DNA from: Pestalotiopsis fici W106-1
Taxonomy: Eukaryota > Ascomycota > Sordariomycetes > Amphisphaeriales > Sporocadaceae
NCBI RefSeq assembly: GCF_000516985.1
Contig: NW_006917097.1
Location: 3,138,593 to 3,202,592 of the forward strand
DNA length: 64,000 nucleotides
Direction: 5' to 3'
A program made the translations under genes and the position numbers. Below are positions 11,505 through 20,584 of this stretch, piece after piece. Within the stretch, counting starts at the first letter, position 1. Each line of letters starts with the position of its first letter. The notes beneath the pieces are model-generated. The model was not told the origin of the DNA and did not search any database. It worked only from the letters and a program-made list of their open reading frames with translations.

Positions 11505-12802
11505 ATGGCCCAGTTCTTCAAAGCCTTATTCCTGGGCGCTGATGACAGTGGTCACATGAAAAGAAGGAAGCGCAAGGCATCCAAGCATGATAATGGCATC
11601 ATAGGATACTCTAGACCAAAGGGCAAGGCAAGTCCCACTCCCGTGCCACTATTTTGGTGACTTCATAATTTGCATTTTGTTGCAAGTCTGAGTGACTAAT
11701 ATTCTCCGCACCAGTCGAACACGGCGTTTTGGACATATGCCTATGCCCCCGACGTCGACCTGAGTCGACTACCGCGAGTAATTGACGGTATTCCTACCCG
11801 GCCTTGTAAACATCATGAAAATTCCAAAGAGGGGAGAAAGAAGCATGCTTGGGCTACAACGCCTAGCACTCATACGGGACATCATGTCTGCTCCGGAGAC
11901 AACGGCCATCTGCAATGGCCGAACCCGACCCTGCCTTCAAGATTCCCAGCTTCAAGGCGACAGGGACAAAAGCGTGTCCATTTTGAGGAGCCGCCCATTG
12001 TGGAGTCTGATGAGTACGAAGTTGAATGTAAGGATGTACGCAGGATGCCTCGCTGCTCGAGCTCAGCTGAGCAGAGACACAATATTGAGGAATGCATCGA
12101 TAACAAGAGAGGAAATGTGAGTAGAATTTTTCAAGTTCCTCTCAAGAACACTCCCCCAAAGCGTCCAGGCTTTTTCAGTCGTCTTTTTGGACAGCAGGAA
12201 AGAGCCCACAGTCATCAATCACTACGGGATCTACCAGCCCACAATCCCGAGGAATACCCACCTGTATGGCCCGATTCAATACCATGGATGACATCGGGTC
12301 GTGGTCAACTGGTAGTTGAGCAACAGAATACCCATGGCACGAGGCTGGATGAGGATTGTGAGCGTAGCCATGATGAGCCAGAAAGGTGATTGACTCTCAT
12401 CCCTGACGACTTTGCAAGCCCCAACTGAGAAACATCCATTTGACTAACCAATGGTTGGCAATAAGGTCCAGATGTACAGAGCGATCGACTTTCATGAGCA
12501 ATTTCAGACCGAGATCACGCAGTCCTTTATACATTATTCCCTCGCATCCGCATCTACCGTTCTGGTTGGACAAAAGCGACTTTGAGCCACCTCGTGACCA
12601 GAGGAAGCGGCATCGATATTCAGACCCTGCATCAGAGTCGCCGTCCTCTTCATCTTCGTCTGAGTCGGAGTCATCATCTGAACCAGATTCGTCTTCAGAG
12701 CCTGATTCATCATCTGATGGTGATGACTATGATGACAGTTCTGATGGTAAGATGGCATTTGTCCCAAACCACGCTGGTCAATATGACAAGATCAAACGCT
12801 AA
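11505..12802 (+). CDS. Orphan fungal protein with basic N-terminus and acidic Ser/Asp/Glu tail
   Basis: Family not recognised. Three exons (11505-11627, 11715-12385, 12466-12802) give 376 aa with consistent frame. Intron 1 is a GC-AG intron (donor AAG|GCAAGT, branch TGACTAAT, acceptor CACCAG). Intron 2 is GT-AG with a TGACTAACC branch site. The N-terminus is short and Lys/Arg-rich (KRRKRKASK, possible nuclear signal). The middle is polar with no clear domain, apart from a hydrophobic FFSRLFG patch. The C-terminus (about 320-365) is a Ser/Glu/Asp run with SSSSSSESESSSEPD, then a short basic end. The composition fits a disordered, heavily phosphorylated nuclear protein, which is inference only. 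The start is the first ATG giving continuity across the GC-AG intron; without that splice, exon 1 runs into a stop. Confidence 0.6.
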
Positions 12803-12959
12803 TTGAAAATTGCACAAAGAAAGCATCGAGAGTTAGTGCATTGTTATATACCAGAGTAAACATGGGGTCCATTTCTCGGCTCCCATGTCTTGAGGTACAG
12901 AAACCCCCCTCCTCAAATACAACGACCATGTCTCCTGGATTCCCACATACCACTTCATA

Positions 12960-14102
12960 CTAAGTGCTCACCCCTCCTTCTTTGATTCGATTCATGATGT
13001 CCTCCTCGGCCTTGAAGAACCCAGCCACCGAACTCCCTTCGCCACTTGGCGGGTCGGCATTGAACATGGGGACGACCCGCTGATGATTCTTGTTCACCTC
13101 GAGAATGGTTCCATTTCCATACTCTGGATTTTCGCAGAGTTCTAGCATCCCCTGTGCGATCTCTGCTGGATCTATTAGAACACTCTTCTCGGGTCCTTCT
13201 AGCATGGCAGCCTTTTGCGGATCTTCTGACCACATTGGAGTCTGAGGGCTTGCGATATTAGCAAATGGCACCATCAAAGTTCTGAAACAGATTTGCAAGC
13301 ACAAGAAAAGAATTACGGAAATGAAATCTACAAATGCACTCACCTGAACTGCACCAGGCGCAACGGCGCTGACACGTATTCCCACCTCATCCCTCAGACT
13401 CCCGAGCGCCCTCACGAAACCATTCAAACCGTGCTTGGTGGCATAATAGATGGGTGTGCCGATACTGGCGCCCTGCCCCGCCTGAGAAGAAACGTGCACC
13501 AGACAGCCAGGCATGCGCAGCTTGGACCAGTAGCTGATGCCCAGCTGGCTCAGGCGGATGGGGTGGGTCAGGTTGACGTCGAGGGTGGCATACGTGTTGA
13601 CCAGGCTGGGCGACACGTCGGCCGGGTCTCGCGACGGCGAGTCCGGGTTGGTCGCCGTCCGCGGTGGATACCAAAAGTTGGACGAGAGGGGCTCAAAGAG
13701 GCCCGCGCCGGGGCAGATGATGTCGAGCCGGGGAAACGTGTCCAGGCCCCGGGAGAAGAGCGACGAGAGCTGTGGCCAGGAGCGCACGTCGGTCGGGTGG
13801 AAGACGGCTGACGGTTGCTGTCCAGACGAGGAGGAGGAGGAGGCGGGAGAAGAAGATGGTGAGTGCGGATATTCAGCCATGAGCTTCTCTGCTTCTGGGC
13901 GCAGGGCCCGGTCGCCGATTATGACTGAACAGCCCCGTGACAGGAGCAGTCGAGCAAATGCGAGATTGATGCCTACATGATATTCTAGTTAGATCATGAT
14001 TTGTTCGTTGCAATACAGGAACTCGCAGAGGTGCAAGTGCGTCGTCTTACCTGAACCGCCTCCAGTTATGAGTGCATATTTTCCTGCTACCGATAGTGAC
14101 AT
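12960..14102 (-). CDS. Short-chain dehydrogenase/reductase (classical SDR)
   Basis: Exons 14051-14102, 13344-13972 and 12960-13241; 320 aa. It has the Rossmann motif TGGGSG (13-18), a CPGAG segment in place of the usual NNAG, catalytic Ser in HVSSQAG (about 179), the active-site pair Tyr193/Lys197 (YYATK), and VAPGAVQ joined to TPMWSEDP after splicing. This layout fits NAD(P)-dependent SDRs of the 15-hydroxyprostaglandin-dehydrogenase-like group common in fungi; the substrate is unknown. A Ser-rich insert (PSSSPASSSSSSG) follows beta-2. Intron 2 (13242-13343) is 102 nt and has no stop in frame, so an unspliced reading is also open. The internal TTTCAG acceptor at 13282 would shift the frame, while CCTCAG at 13242 keeps it. 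No neighbour suggests a pathway. Confidence 0.85.
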
Positions 14103-15068
14103 ATTTGGAAGATATTAATGAAATTGATACTGAGTGAATTGAATAAGGCTGAATCGGCCATGCAAAATTTCGATAGTTCAGATCCTTTGAAACGACCTCT
14201 TTGATTGCGATATCTCTTTGCGCCAACCTCAACTAGTATTTGACATTGAATACTGAAAGTGATGGCGTTCAACGACAATATCATGCGGGTTCGGCTAATT
14301 TTACTTTACAAAGTCACGAATAATGTCGGTGGTAGCGGTGCGACAGCTATATAACCATGTAAATCGATCCTGTCTGCCTTCATATGCAATCTGGATTGCG
14401 CGGATATACTGTTCCATAGAAGCGCCTGCCAAAGTGGACGAACTAAGGTAGAGGGAGTGGGACGGAACATGGGGATGTTGGCGTGTGAGGGGAATCGTTT
14501 ACCATTTGTACGCATTTATTTCGCTCCTTACAGACACTTTTTAGATATTTTAAATCCAAGCTGTCCGCCAGAAAGAACATCTTGAACTCATACATAATAG
14601 ACTGGAAGTCATGCAAGATGAGCGATTGTGCAGCGCATTCTCGGCATGTGTACCATTATGATGCATGCATAATGCGCTGACCATGGAATGTATAATCGTT
14701 CACCACTAACTTCACAGTGGGTAGGTTCCACTGGGATCATATTGCTTACTCCAAACCCCAACAACTCGGCTCAGCATATTCCGCATCAAAGCCGAACAAG
14801 CAATTCAGCGGGTTCATTATTACGCTATGCTGCAGGTACATTTGAACTGGACAGTATATAGATCCGACATCAACAATCGCAAGTTGTTGGCGTTCTTTCG
14901 GTCAGGGAGTGTTGGTCTTCAAGGCTACTTTCCTACATTTACGTGAGTGTCTAGGGAGTGGATGCGCTTTTCCAGGAAGGGAAACATCGTCTATTTTTTT
15001 TTTTTTTTTTTGTCTAATAAAGAGAATAAGCTAAAACCTGATAAAGGAAGAGAAATCAAACGTCTCCT
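14103..15068. other. Intergenic region, with an 18-T run
   Basis: 966 bp between two minus-strand genes. It holds the SDR promoter and the 3' end of the DUF3176 gene. A T18 run lies at 14994-15011. No coding frame with family motifs and no RNA gene seen. Confidence 0.4.
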
Positions 15069-17300
15069 TTATTCGACTTTGGAGAAAAGAAGCATCCCCT
15101 CTTGATATGTGACCTGTGCTTTCATCTCTTTCGCTCGGACCGCCATATCCTCGTGATTACTAAATACCATTTCTGAACTGTCCCATCCGTCCACCTTGTG
15201 GAACAGTAATGCCAAACTCGAGTTTCTCCAAGGCGGTAGACCACGGGCGTGGTTGGTCATGATGACCACGAGAAGCAAGGCAAATGTCAGAACCGTAACA
15301 GAGATTGGAAGCACAAGCCACGCCCAGCGAATGACAATAAATACTTCGCTCTGCTTGGCCACGCCGCTCGTGGCTGAGCTGTTGACCGAGGTGCGAATCT
15401 CCTCGGTCAGGCTGTCGGCAACTTGGCTCACGAGTGTCGATACATCATCAACTTTGCCGAGTTGCATGCCGACGTTGGGTACAAATTTCAACGTTGTATT
15501 GACACCACAGCGCGAATCATCCACGACACCCTTGCTATCCATGGCCACATTAAACAAAGAATACAGGTAACTCGCGAGCTGAGCATACTCGCAATAGTTG
15601 AATTGGAAAGTCGTGTTGGTTGGCATTAGAACATCGCTCCCGGAGCCCAGATTGAGAGACATTAGAGTTCCATGCGTACTTTCTGCAAACACCTTGTCAT
15701 TGATGATGAGGGGTGCTTGTGGACCCGTGAGATTGCTTGCTGTAAAGTTCCCATAGTAAGGTGTTTCAAAGGTTTTGGCACATAACTGCATGGTGCACTG
15801 CCCAGCTTGCTTGACAGGCGGAGTCGAGCTCGAGGTGAAGTTGTCCCATGAACCCGGATCGCGTGGAAGATAGTCCCTCAAATGCATATCCGAGTCGAAC
15901 TGTACAAACGCGAATTTGCTAATGACGGCTGGTTGTGACGGTAATTTGATCGGTTCATCTTCTCCAACATATTCGGGAATAGAAGTCCAAACAGTAAAGT
16001 GCGCCCCTGTCTTGCTAATACTGCCAACCCCAACCCCATCCCCATCCCCATTATCAAACCCAGCCTTGAACGTTTTGTTGATCGTCTGGAGAGTATAATT
16101 ACATTTGAGATCATAATCACTCTTCGAAGGGCTGAAGTGACATGTAGATGCAATCGTCGTCCTCAAGTCGATGCAATGGCTACAAACTCCCAATGTAGTT
16201 ATCGTGGGCCATTCACACCTTTCAACGCTGCATGGGAGAAGCGGCTCCTTTATTGCATTGTAAATTGGCCTAAGCACGGCCGCTTGCAAGTCGTTATTAA
16301 GCGGGTTATGGCACTCCTGATAAAAGCTCTCCGAGGATGGATTGTATATCTGACTCGATAGGATTGGAGGGTTGATCTCTGATATTGGCGTCAAGATGCT
16401 AGGAAACTGAAAGACGGACTGGATAAAGGGATCGATGAGCAACGAGGCTATGGTTATAATGGAAGCGGATGTTGCTAGGAGGGTTCTAAGATTCTTGCGA
16501 AGGGCCAGTTGAAGTGCGCCCCAGGGCCCACGGCTTGCCTCGTCAAATAACTGCAGGTCGTTGAGCTCCTGCGGGCTATTGTGAAAATGCAGCCACTTCA
16601 ACTGCGACACGATTTCGGCAACGGCGACGAGACAAGCAGATTTCGCCAAGGCGCCGAGGAATGAGACCACCACGTTTGGGGAGAGGTATCTCTGGCCCAA
16701 CCCCCATTGACTCAGGGGTTTGTTCTGTTCGTGTATCAAGACCCCGACGACAGAGGCGATGCAAGCAATTCCAAGTATCGAAGCTGAGATCTCCCAGGCC
16801 CAGTATCGATGAGCCGAAAACGTGCTCTTGCATGCCTCAACCCTTACAGGTGCCGCTTCGGGGGACCGAGGATGGTTCATCGGAGGTTCCACGATGGTAT
16901 CTGATTGGGAAGCAGAGACTGAAGACAGTGGCTGCGAAGCCATGCTCTCCTGACCTCCTAGTAAACACCTTCTCGAATTATCGTCTTGCTTTGTAAATCC
17001 ATACTCGGGATTGGTGATCTGGCATTCCAAGCGAAACTCTTCGTTCGATTGAGCAGCCAAAGGAGTCCACAAACTTCCCAATACCGAAGTCGTCGGGAGC
17101 GGGTCAGGTGAAGGCTGTAGTGACTTGAAGGTTCTCGGATGGGCACGGGAGGCCTCGTATCCAAATGGCTGTAACTTCAGCTCATCGTTGTCACTTTCTT
17201 TTGAGCTATTCATTGATTGGCTCAAGTATTGAGTATAGTCGTTTGACGTCTTTGATGGTTTATCGTCGTCGTGCGTGACAGAATCATTATGGTACGCCAT
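15069..17300 (-). CDS. DUF3176 family membrane protein
   Basis: Single-exon gene, 743 aa. After a disordered N-terminus of about 165 residues come three closely spaced hydrophobic segments (starting YWAWEISASILGIACIASVV, then VVVSFLGALAKSACLVAVAE, then LLATSASIITIASLLIDPFI). A long probably extracytoplasmic domain with scattered Cys and several N-glycosylation sequons (NFT, NLT, NTT) follows. Near the C-terminus is one more membrane helix (WAWLVLPISVTVLTFALLLV), then a short tail with GLPPWRNSSLALLFH. This is the standard layout of the large fungal family DUF3176 (my recollection of the family), whose function is not known. It is probably a plasma-membrane protein. The start is the first ATG. 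It is divergent from MTG1. Confidence 0.85.
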   Translation of the reverse strand: MAYHNDSVTHDDDKPSKTSNDYTQYLSQSMNSSKESDNDELKLQPFGYEASRAHPRTFKSLQPSPDPLPTTSVLGSLWTPLAAQSNEEFRLECQITNPEYGFTKQDDNSRRCLLGGQESMASQPLSSVSASQSDTIVEPPMNHPRSPEAAPVRVEACKSTFSAHRYWAWEISASILGIACIASVVGVLIHEQNKPLSQWGLGQRYLSPNVVVSFLGALAKSACLVAVAEIVSQLKWLHFHNSPQELNDLQLFDEASRGPWGALQLALRKNLRTLLATSASIITIASLLIDPFIQSVFQFPSILTPISEINPPILSSQIYNPSSESFYQECHNPLNNDLQAAVLRPIYNAIKEPLLPCSVERCEWPTITTLGVCSHCIDLRTTIASTCHFSPSKSDYDLKCNYTLQTINKTFKAGFDNGDGDGVGVGSISKTGAHFTVWTSIPEYVGEDEPIKLPSQPAVISKFAFVQFDSDMHLRDYLPRDPGSWDNFTSSSTPPVKQAGQCTMQLCAKTFETPYYGNFTASNLTGPQAPLIINDKVFAESTHGTLMSLNLGSGSDVLMPTNTTFQFNYCEYAQLASYLYSLFNVAMDSKGVVDDSRCGVNTTLKFVPNVGMQLGKVDDVSTLVSQVADSLTEEIRTSVNSSATSGVAKQSEVFIVIRWAWLVLPISVTVLTFALLLVVIMTNHARGLPPWRNSSLALLFHKVDGWDSSEMVFSNHEDMAVRAKEMKAQVTYQEGMLLFSKVE

Positions 17301-18361
17301 GACAATGGTGAGAGGTAATGGAAGAGAACTTTAACAAGAGCCTGCAATCGGCCCAGTCGGATCTTGAAGTTTTTCCTCAACAGCACAAGCAAGCCTGGGT
17401 ATATTCACTGTTTATCACCACCATAGGTACCATGGAAGGTAGTTCCTCGCCATGCATCGATTGCAAAAGGCGTCCAAAACGTGCCAAGAAGGTTATTCAT
17501 TTCAATTAAATACAGATCGGGCCCTTCTGGCTATTTTGACATGCGCAGTGATGCCGACTGGCGTTTCATTAGCCACACGTACACCTATGACTGCATCTTG
17601 CCAAAAAGAATTGCAGCAAGAACCATGTCTTGTGCAGCATTTTCAAGTAGCTGAAATTGTAGAATTGGAAAAGGCCGTGGACTCTGGTATCGAACCCAGC
17701 CATTGATGTCAGAAGGAACGTTCAGTATTCATTACATTGACCAGCAATACTACCCTGTAAGAGCCTATAAGAAAACGCGGAAGGGCTCCAACTATATATA
17801 GCAGCGCTATGGGTTGCACCCAGCTACCGTATTCTAACGAATCACATTAGCTGCTCATGTCACGAAACCTCACCGAAGAAGCGTCTGGTAGTCTTTTGCC
17901 ATATCGAAGGATCGGAGGACGACGCAACATCACGCTATGGTCCTTCACTGGTCTCTTGACACAAGGAAACTTATGGACGATCAAATAGTTATTCCTGCTT
18001 TGAGGAGAAGAGCTATAGGTCAGGTAATCCCACCACTTGTACCGCTGAGGTTTTCATTTACCATGAACGTTGCGTACCTGCGTGACCTCAACTTAACCCT
18101 GACTAGGAACCTAACCTACCTAACCTAGGTACTACGTAGGTGACAAACCCCACGCAGGGCCGACGCTTATCTTATCGCGATTAGATTAAAGCTATCCTAG
18201 TAACGTTTGTATCCAAGAATTCAGAACAATCATCCATCTCTCACTGCTGCATACAATCATATAGTGAAGCATAGAAATGCGAACAATGCTTCTGTGCACC
18301 ACGAAATGATGTCTACATTAATCATATTTCTCGTATAGACATCCCCAACTCGATATACAGC
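17301..18361. promoter_or_regulatory. Divergent promoter region between the DUF3176 gene and MTG1
   Basis: 1,061 bp between divergent start codons. Repeated CCTAACC/TACCTAACCTAGGTA-type words lie at about 18093-18140. I have seen such words in hypocrealean intergenic DNA, but they do not form a telomere array. A B-box-like word on the minus strand near 17690 lacks the rest of a tRNA. No gene seen. Confidence 0.4.
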
Positions 18362-19579
18362 ATGGCAACGACGTTGAAAGCGGCTGCGTCGACCGCAGCT
18401 ACCGTGGTGGCGGCGACAACGGCAACCTCATCATCGACCACCTCTTCAGCCAAGTTCATCCCGCGCCAGACTTTCGACGTCTCTTCGTCCATTGTGCGGT
18501 CCTACTTCTTGGGTCACCACCGCGGCGCCTTGTCTGCCATGCAGCGCATCCTGTCCAACATTTCCCTCATTGTCGAATGCCGCGACAGTCGCGTCCCGTT
18601 GACCTCGACGAACCCGCTGCTCGAATCCTCCCTCGCCGGCCGCGATCGCATCATTGTCTACACAAAGTCGGATCTCGCCTTTGACGGGGAACAGAGCCGC
18701 TTCAAGGAGAAGCAGCAATTGCTACTGAATAAATGGCACATGGCGCGTCAAGGGAAAGGCAGCTTTCCAGCAGACGGTAAGCAGACGGCCACGCCTGGCG
18801 GGCTGGGCAATAATACCGATGTCGTCTTCACCGACGAGGGCAAGGCCAAGTCCATTGGCAAGCTCCTAGAGCTGATCAAGCAGCGCGCCGAGCACTTGGA
18901 CTCGCTGACGGGTATGCGCGCCCTCGTCGTCGGCATGCCCAACGCCGGCAAGAGCACGCTGCTCAACGCCATGCGCCGCGTCGGCATGCACCTGGGCAAG
19001 GCCGCCAAGACGGGCGGACAGCCAGGCGTGACGCGCAAGCTGGGAACCCCCGTCCGCATCATTGCCGAGGACGAGAAGCGCGGCATTGAGCAAGGCGTCT
19101 ACGTCGTCGACACCCCGGGCGTCTTTATCCCCTACGTCGGCGACGTGGGCGCCATGCTCAAGCTCTCCCTCGTCGGCTGCGTCAAGGACGGCGTCGTCCC
19201 CGTCGAGACCCTGGCCGATTACCTGCTCTACCTCGTCAACCAGCGCGATCCGCGACTCTATGAAGAGTTTTCCGAACCCACAAACGACGTCAACGAGTGG
19301 CTCGACCGCATCGCCCTGCGCAACGGCAAGTTGCTCAAGGGCGGCGAGCCCGCCCGTGAGCAAGCCGCCACCTTTGTCGTACAGCAGTGGCGCAAGGGTC
19401 TCCTCGGCCGCTTTACCCTCGATGAGGTCAATGAGGAAACCCTGCGGGTGTGGTCCAGAAAGGGACTTCCCGGTGGCGAGGACGAGCCCCTCTCCATGAA
19501 CCAGGCCCGCAAGAGGGAGAAGGAAGCCAGGAAGCAGCGGAGTCTTGCCAAGCGGGCTGCGGCCGCGGATAGCGGTTGA
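18362..19579 (+). CDS. MTG1: Mitochondrial ribosome-associated GTPase Mtg1 (circularly permuted YlqF/RbgA family)
   Basis: Single exon, 405 aa. The GTPase motifs are in the circularly permuted order of this family: G4-like TKSD (about 101) comes first, then G1 GMPNAGKST (about 195), then G3 DTPG. A helical C-terminal domain follows, ending in a Lys/Arg-rich tail. The N-terminus is Ala/Thr/Ser-rich and suited to mitochondrial import. Members assist late assembly of the large mitoribosomal subunit at the inner membrane. Compared with other Mtg1 proteins, the stretch between G4 and G1 has a Gly/Pro-rich insert (about 140-160). The high GC3 of this gene also creates long antisense frames that are not genes. 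It converges with the giant disordered-protein gene downstream. Confidence 0.92.
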   Translation: MATTLKAAASTAATVVAATTATSSSTTSSAKFIPRQTFDVSSSIVRSYFLGHHRGALSAMQRILSNISLIVECRDSRVPLTSTNPLLESSLAGRDRIIVYTKSDLAFDGEQSRFKEKQQLLLNKWHMARQGKGSFPADGKQTATPGGLGNNTDVVFTDEGKAKSIGKLLELIKQRAEHLDSLTGMRALVVGMPNAGKSTLLNAMRRVGMHLGKAAKTGGQPGVTRKLGTPVRIIAEDEKRGIEQGVYVVDTPGVFIPYVGDVGAMLKLSLVGCVKDGVVPVETLADYLLYLVNQRDPRLYEEFSEPTNDVNEWLDRIALRNGKLLKGGEPAREQAATFVVQQWRKGLLGRFTLDEVNEETLRVWSRKGLPGGEDEPLSMNQARKREKEARKQRSLAKRAAAADSG

Positions 19580-20584
19580 AATTTGTAATGCGACGAAGCA
19601 TTCACAACAGCGTCCGTACCATTTTGAGCAGTCCGCGAGTTCGACGGCGGAGGTTGCTGCTGTCACGCCGTCACTCATCATCTATGATGGTGTGTTCGTT
19701 GGATCTAATGACTCGAAAAGCCCTCGACCACTTGGTGGCTCACACTTGCATAACACGAACCGAAATAGGCGAGCCTAGGACATCATCATAGGTCTGGTCT
19801 GTCATAAGGATGATCTTCATAGTCCTGGCAGGTCAATTCAACCCAAAACGCCAGGCCGATGGTCGCCCCAGTGGATGTTTGGACCTCTATATTAACAAGG
19901 TATTGATTCTCTGGAGCAATCGCCCTCGTCCAAGCCATAACAGAAGGGGCACTGGCATCTTTGTCCCAAAATACAAAGCGATTACAAATGTATCCCAACT
20001 CCAAAGTCACCTGTATATACATTCAACTAAGGATTCAACACCAGATCCCCCTGCCGGAATATGTATGTTAGCATGAAATAGAAAAGTTAAAACACTCCGC
20101 ATGTTAAATCTAGAGTATAAGCCATGCGGAGACGATAAAGGCGAATAATGGCGATCTTTGCAGTCTCCTTCCCATCTTGATAATAATTTTATTATTCATA
20201 TATTGACATTAAATATTCGTGTTTCTCCTCTCTAGACTCCTCCGGGTGAAAAGAGTAAACGCCGCGCCGTGCGCGTAAGCAGGGGTATTCTCGTCTTTTT
20301 GTGCACACCTTTCCATGATAAAAACGCTAAGAAATGCGGCTAGGTACCGCCGAATGGTAATATGAATAGCTTCCAATATGCAAAATTAAAGTCAATTTTG
20401 TGATGCGTCGCTCGCAAGCACAAGACCCATCCACGAAAAACAGAATAATCAATCAAGGCGGCAACGCTTCCCATGAAATAGCGTGTGACGTATCCAAAAT
20501 CAGTTAACCGCTCCCAAACGGTTGGTGTAGAAAATATGTGGTAGAAACATCAGGCCAAGGCTCGTGTACATAACTGGGCATGCA
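19580..20584. other. Convergent 3' intergenic region
   Basis: About 1 kb between two converging stop codons, with AT-rich blocks (for example 20175-20220). A 78-codon minus frame at 19786-20022 has no recognisable features. Probably 3' UTRs. Confidence 0.4.

Noticed and set aside
13293..13811. 172-codon plus-strand frame over the SDR gene
   Set aside because: Antisense shadow; the minus strand carries the SDR motifs and matching splice sites.
17675..17710. tRNA T-arm on the minus strand (GGTTCGATACC)
   Set aside because: No D-arm, anticodon arm or matching 5' acceptor sequence in the expected 70-90 nt.
18093..18140. Interstitial telomere repeats
   Set aside because: The CCTAACC/TACCTAACC words are irregular and not a TTAGGG array; similar words are common in fungal promoters.
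18866..19681. 271-codon antisense frame over MTG1
   Set aside because: Shadow of the high-GC3 MTG1 coding sequence; it has no domain features, while the plus strand has all GTPase motifs.
19786..20022. 78-codon minus frame in the convergent region after MTG1
   Set aside because: Short, with no recognisable domain; lies where 3' UTRs are expected.
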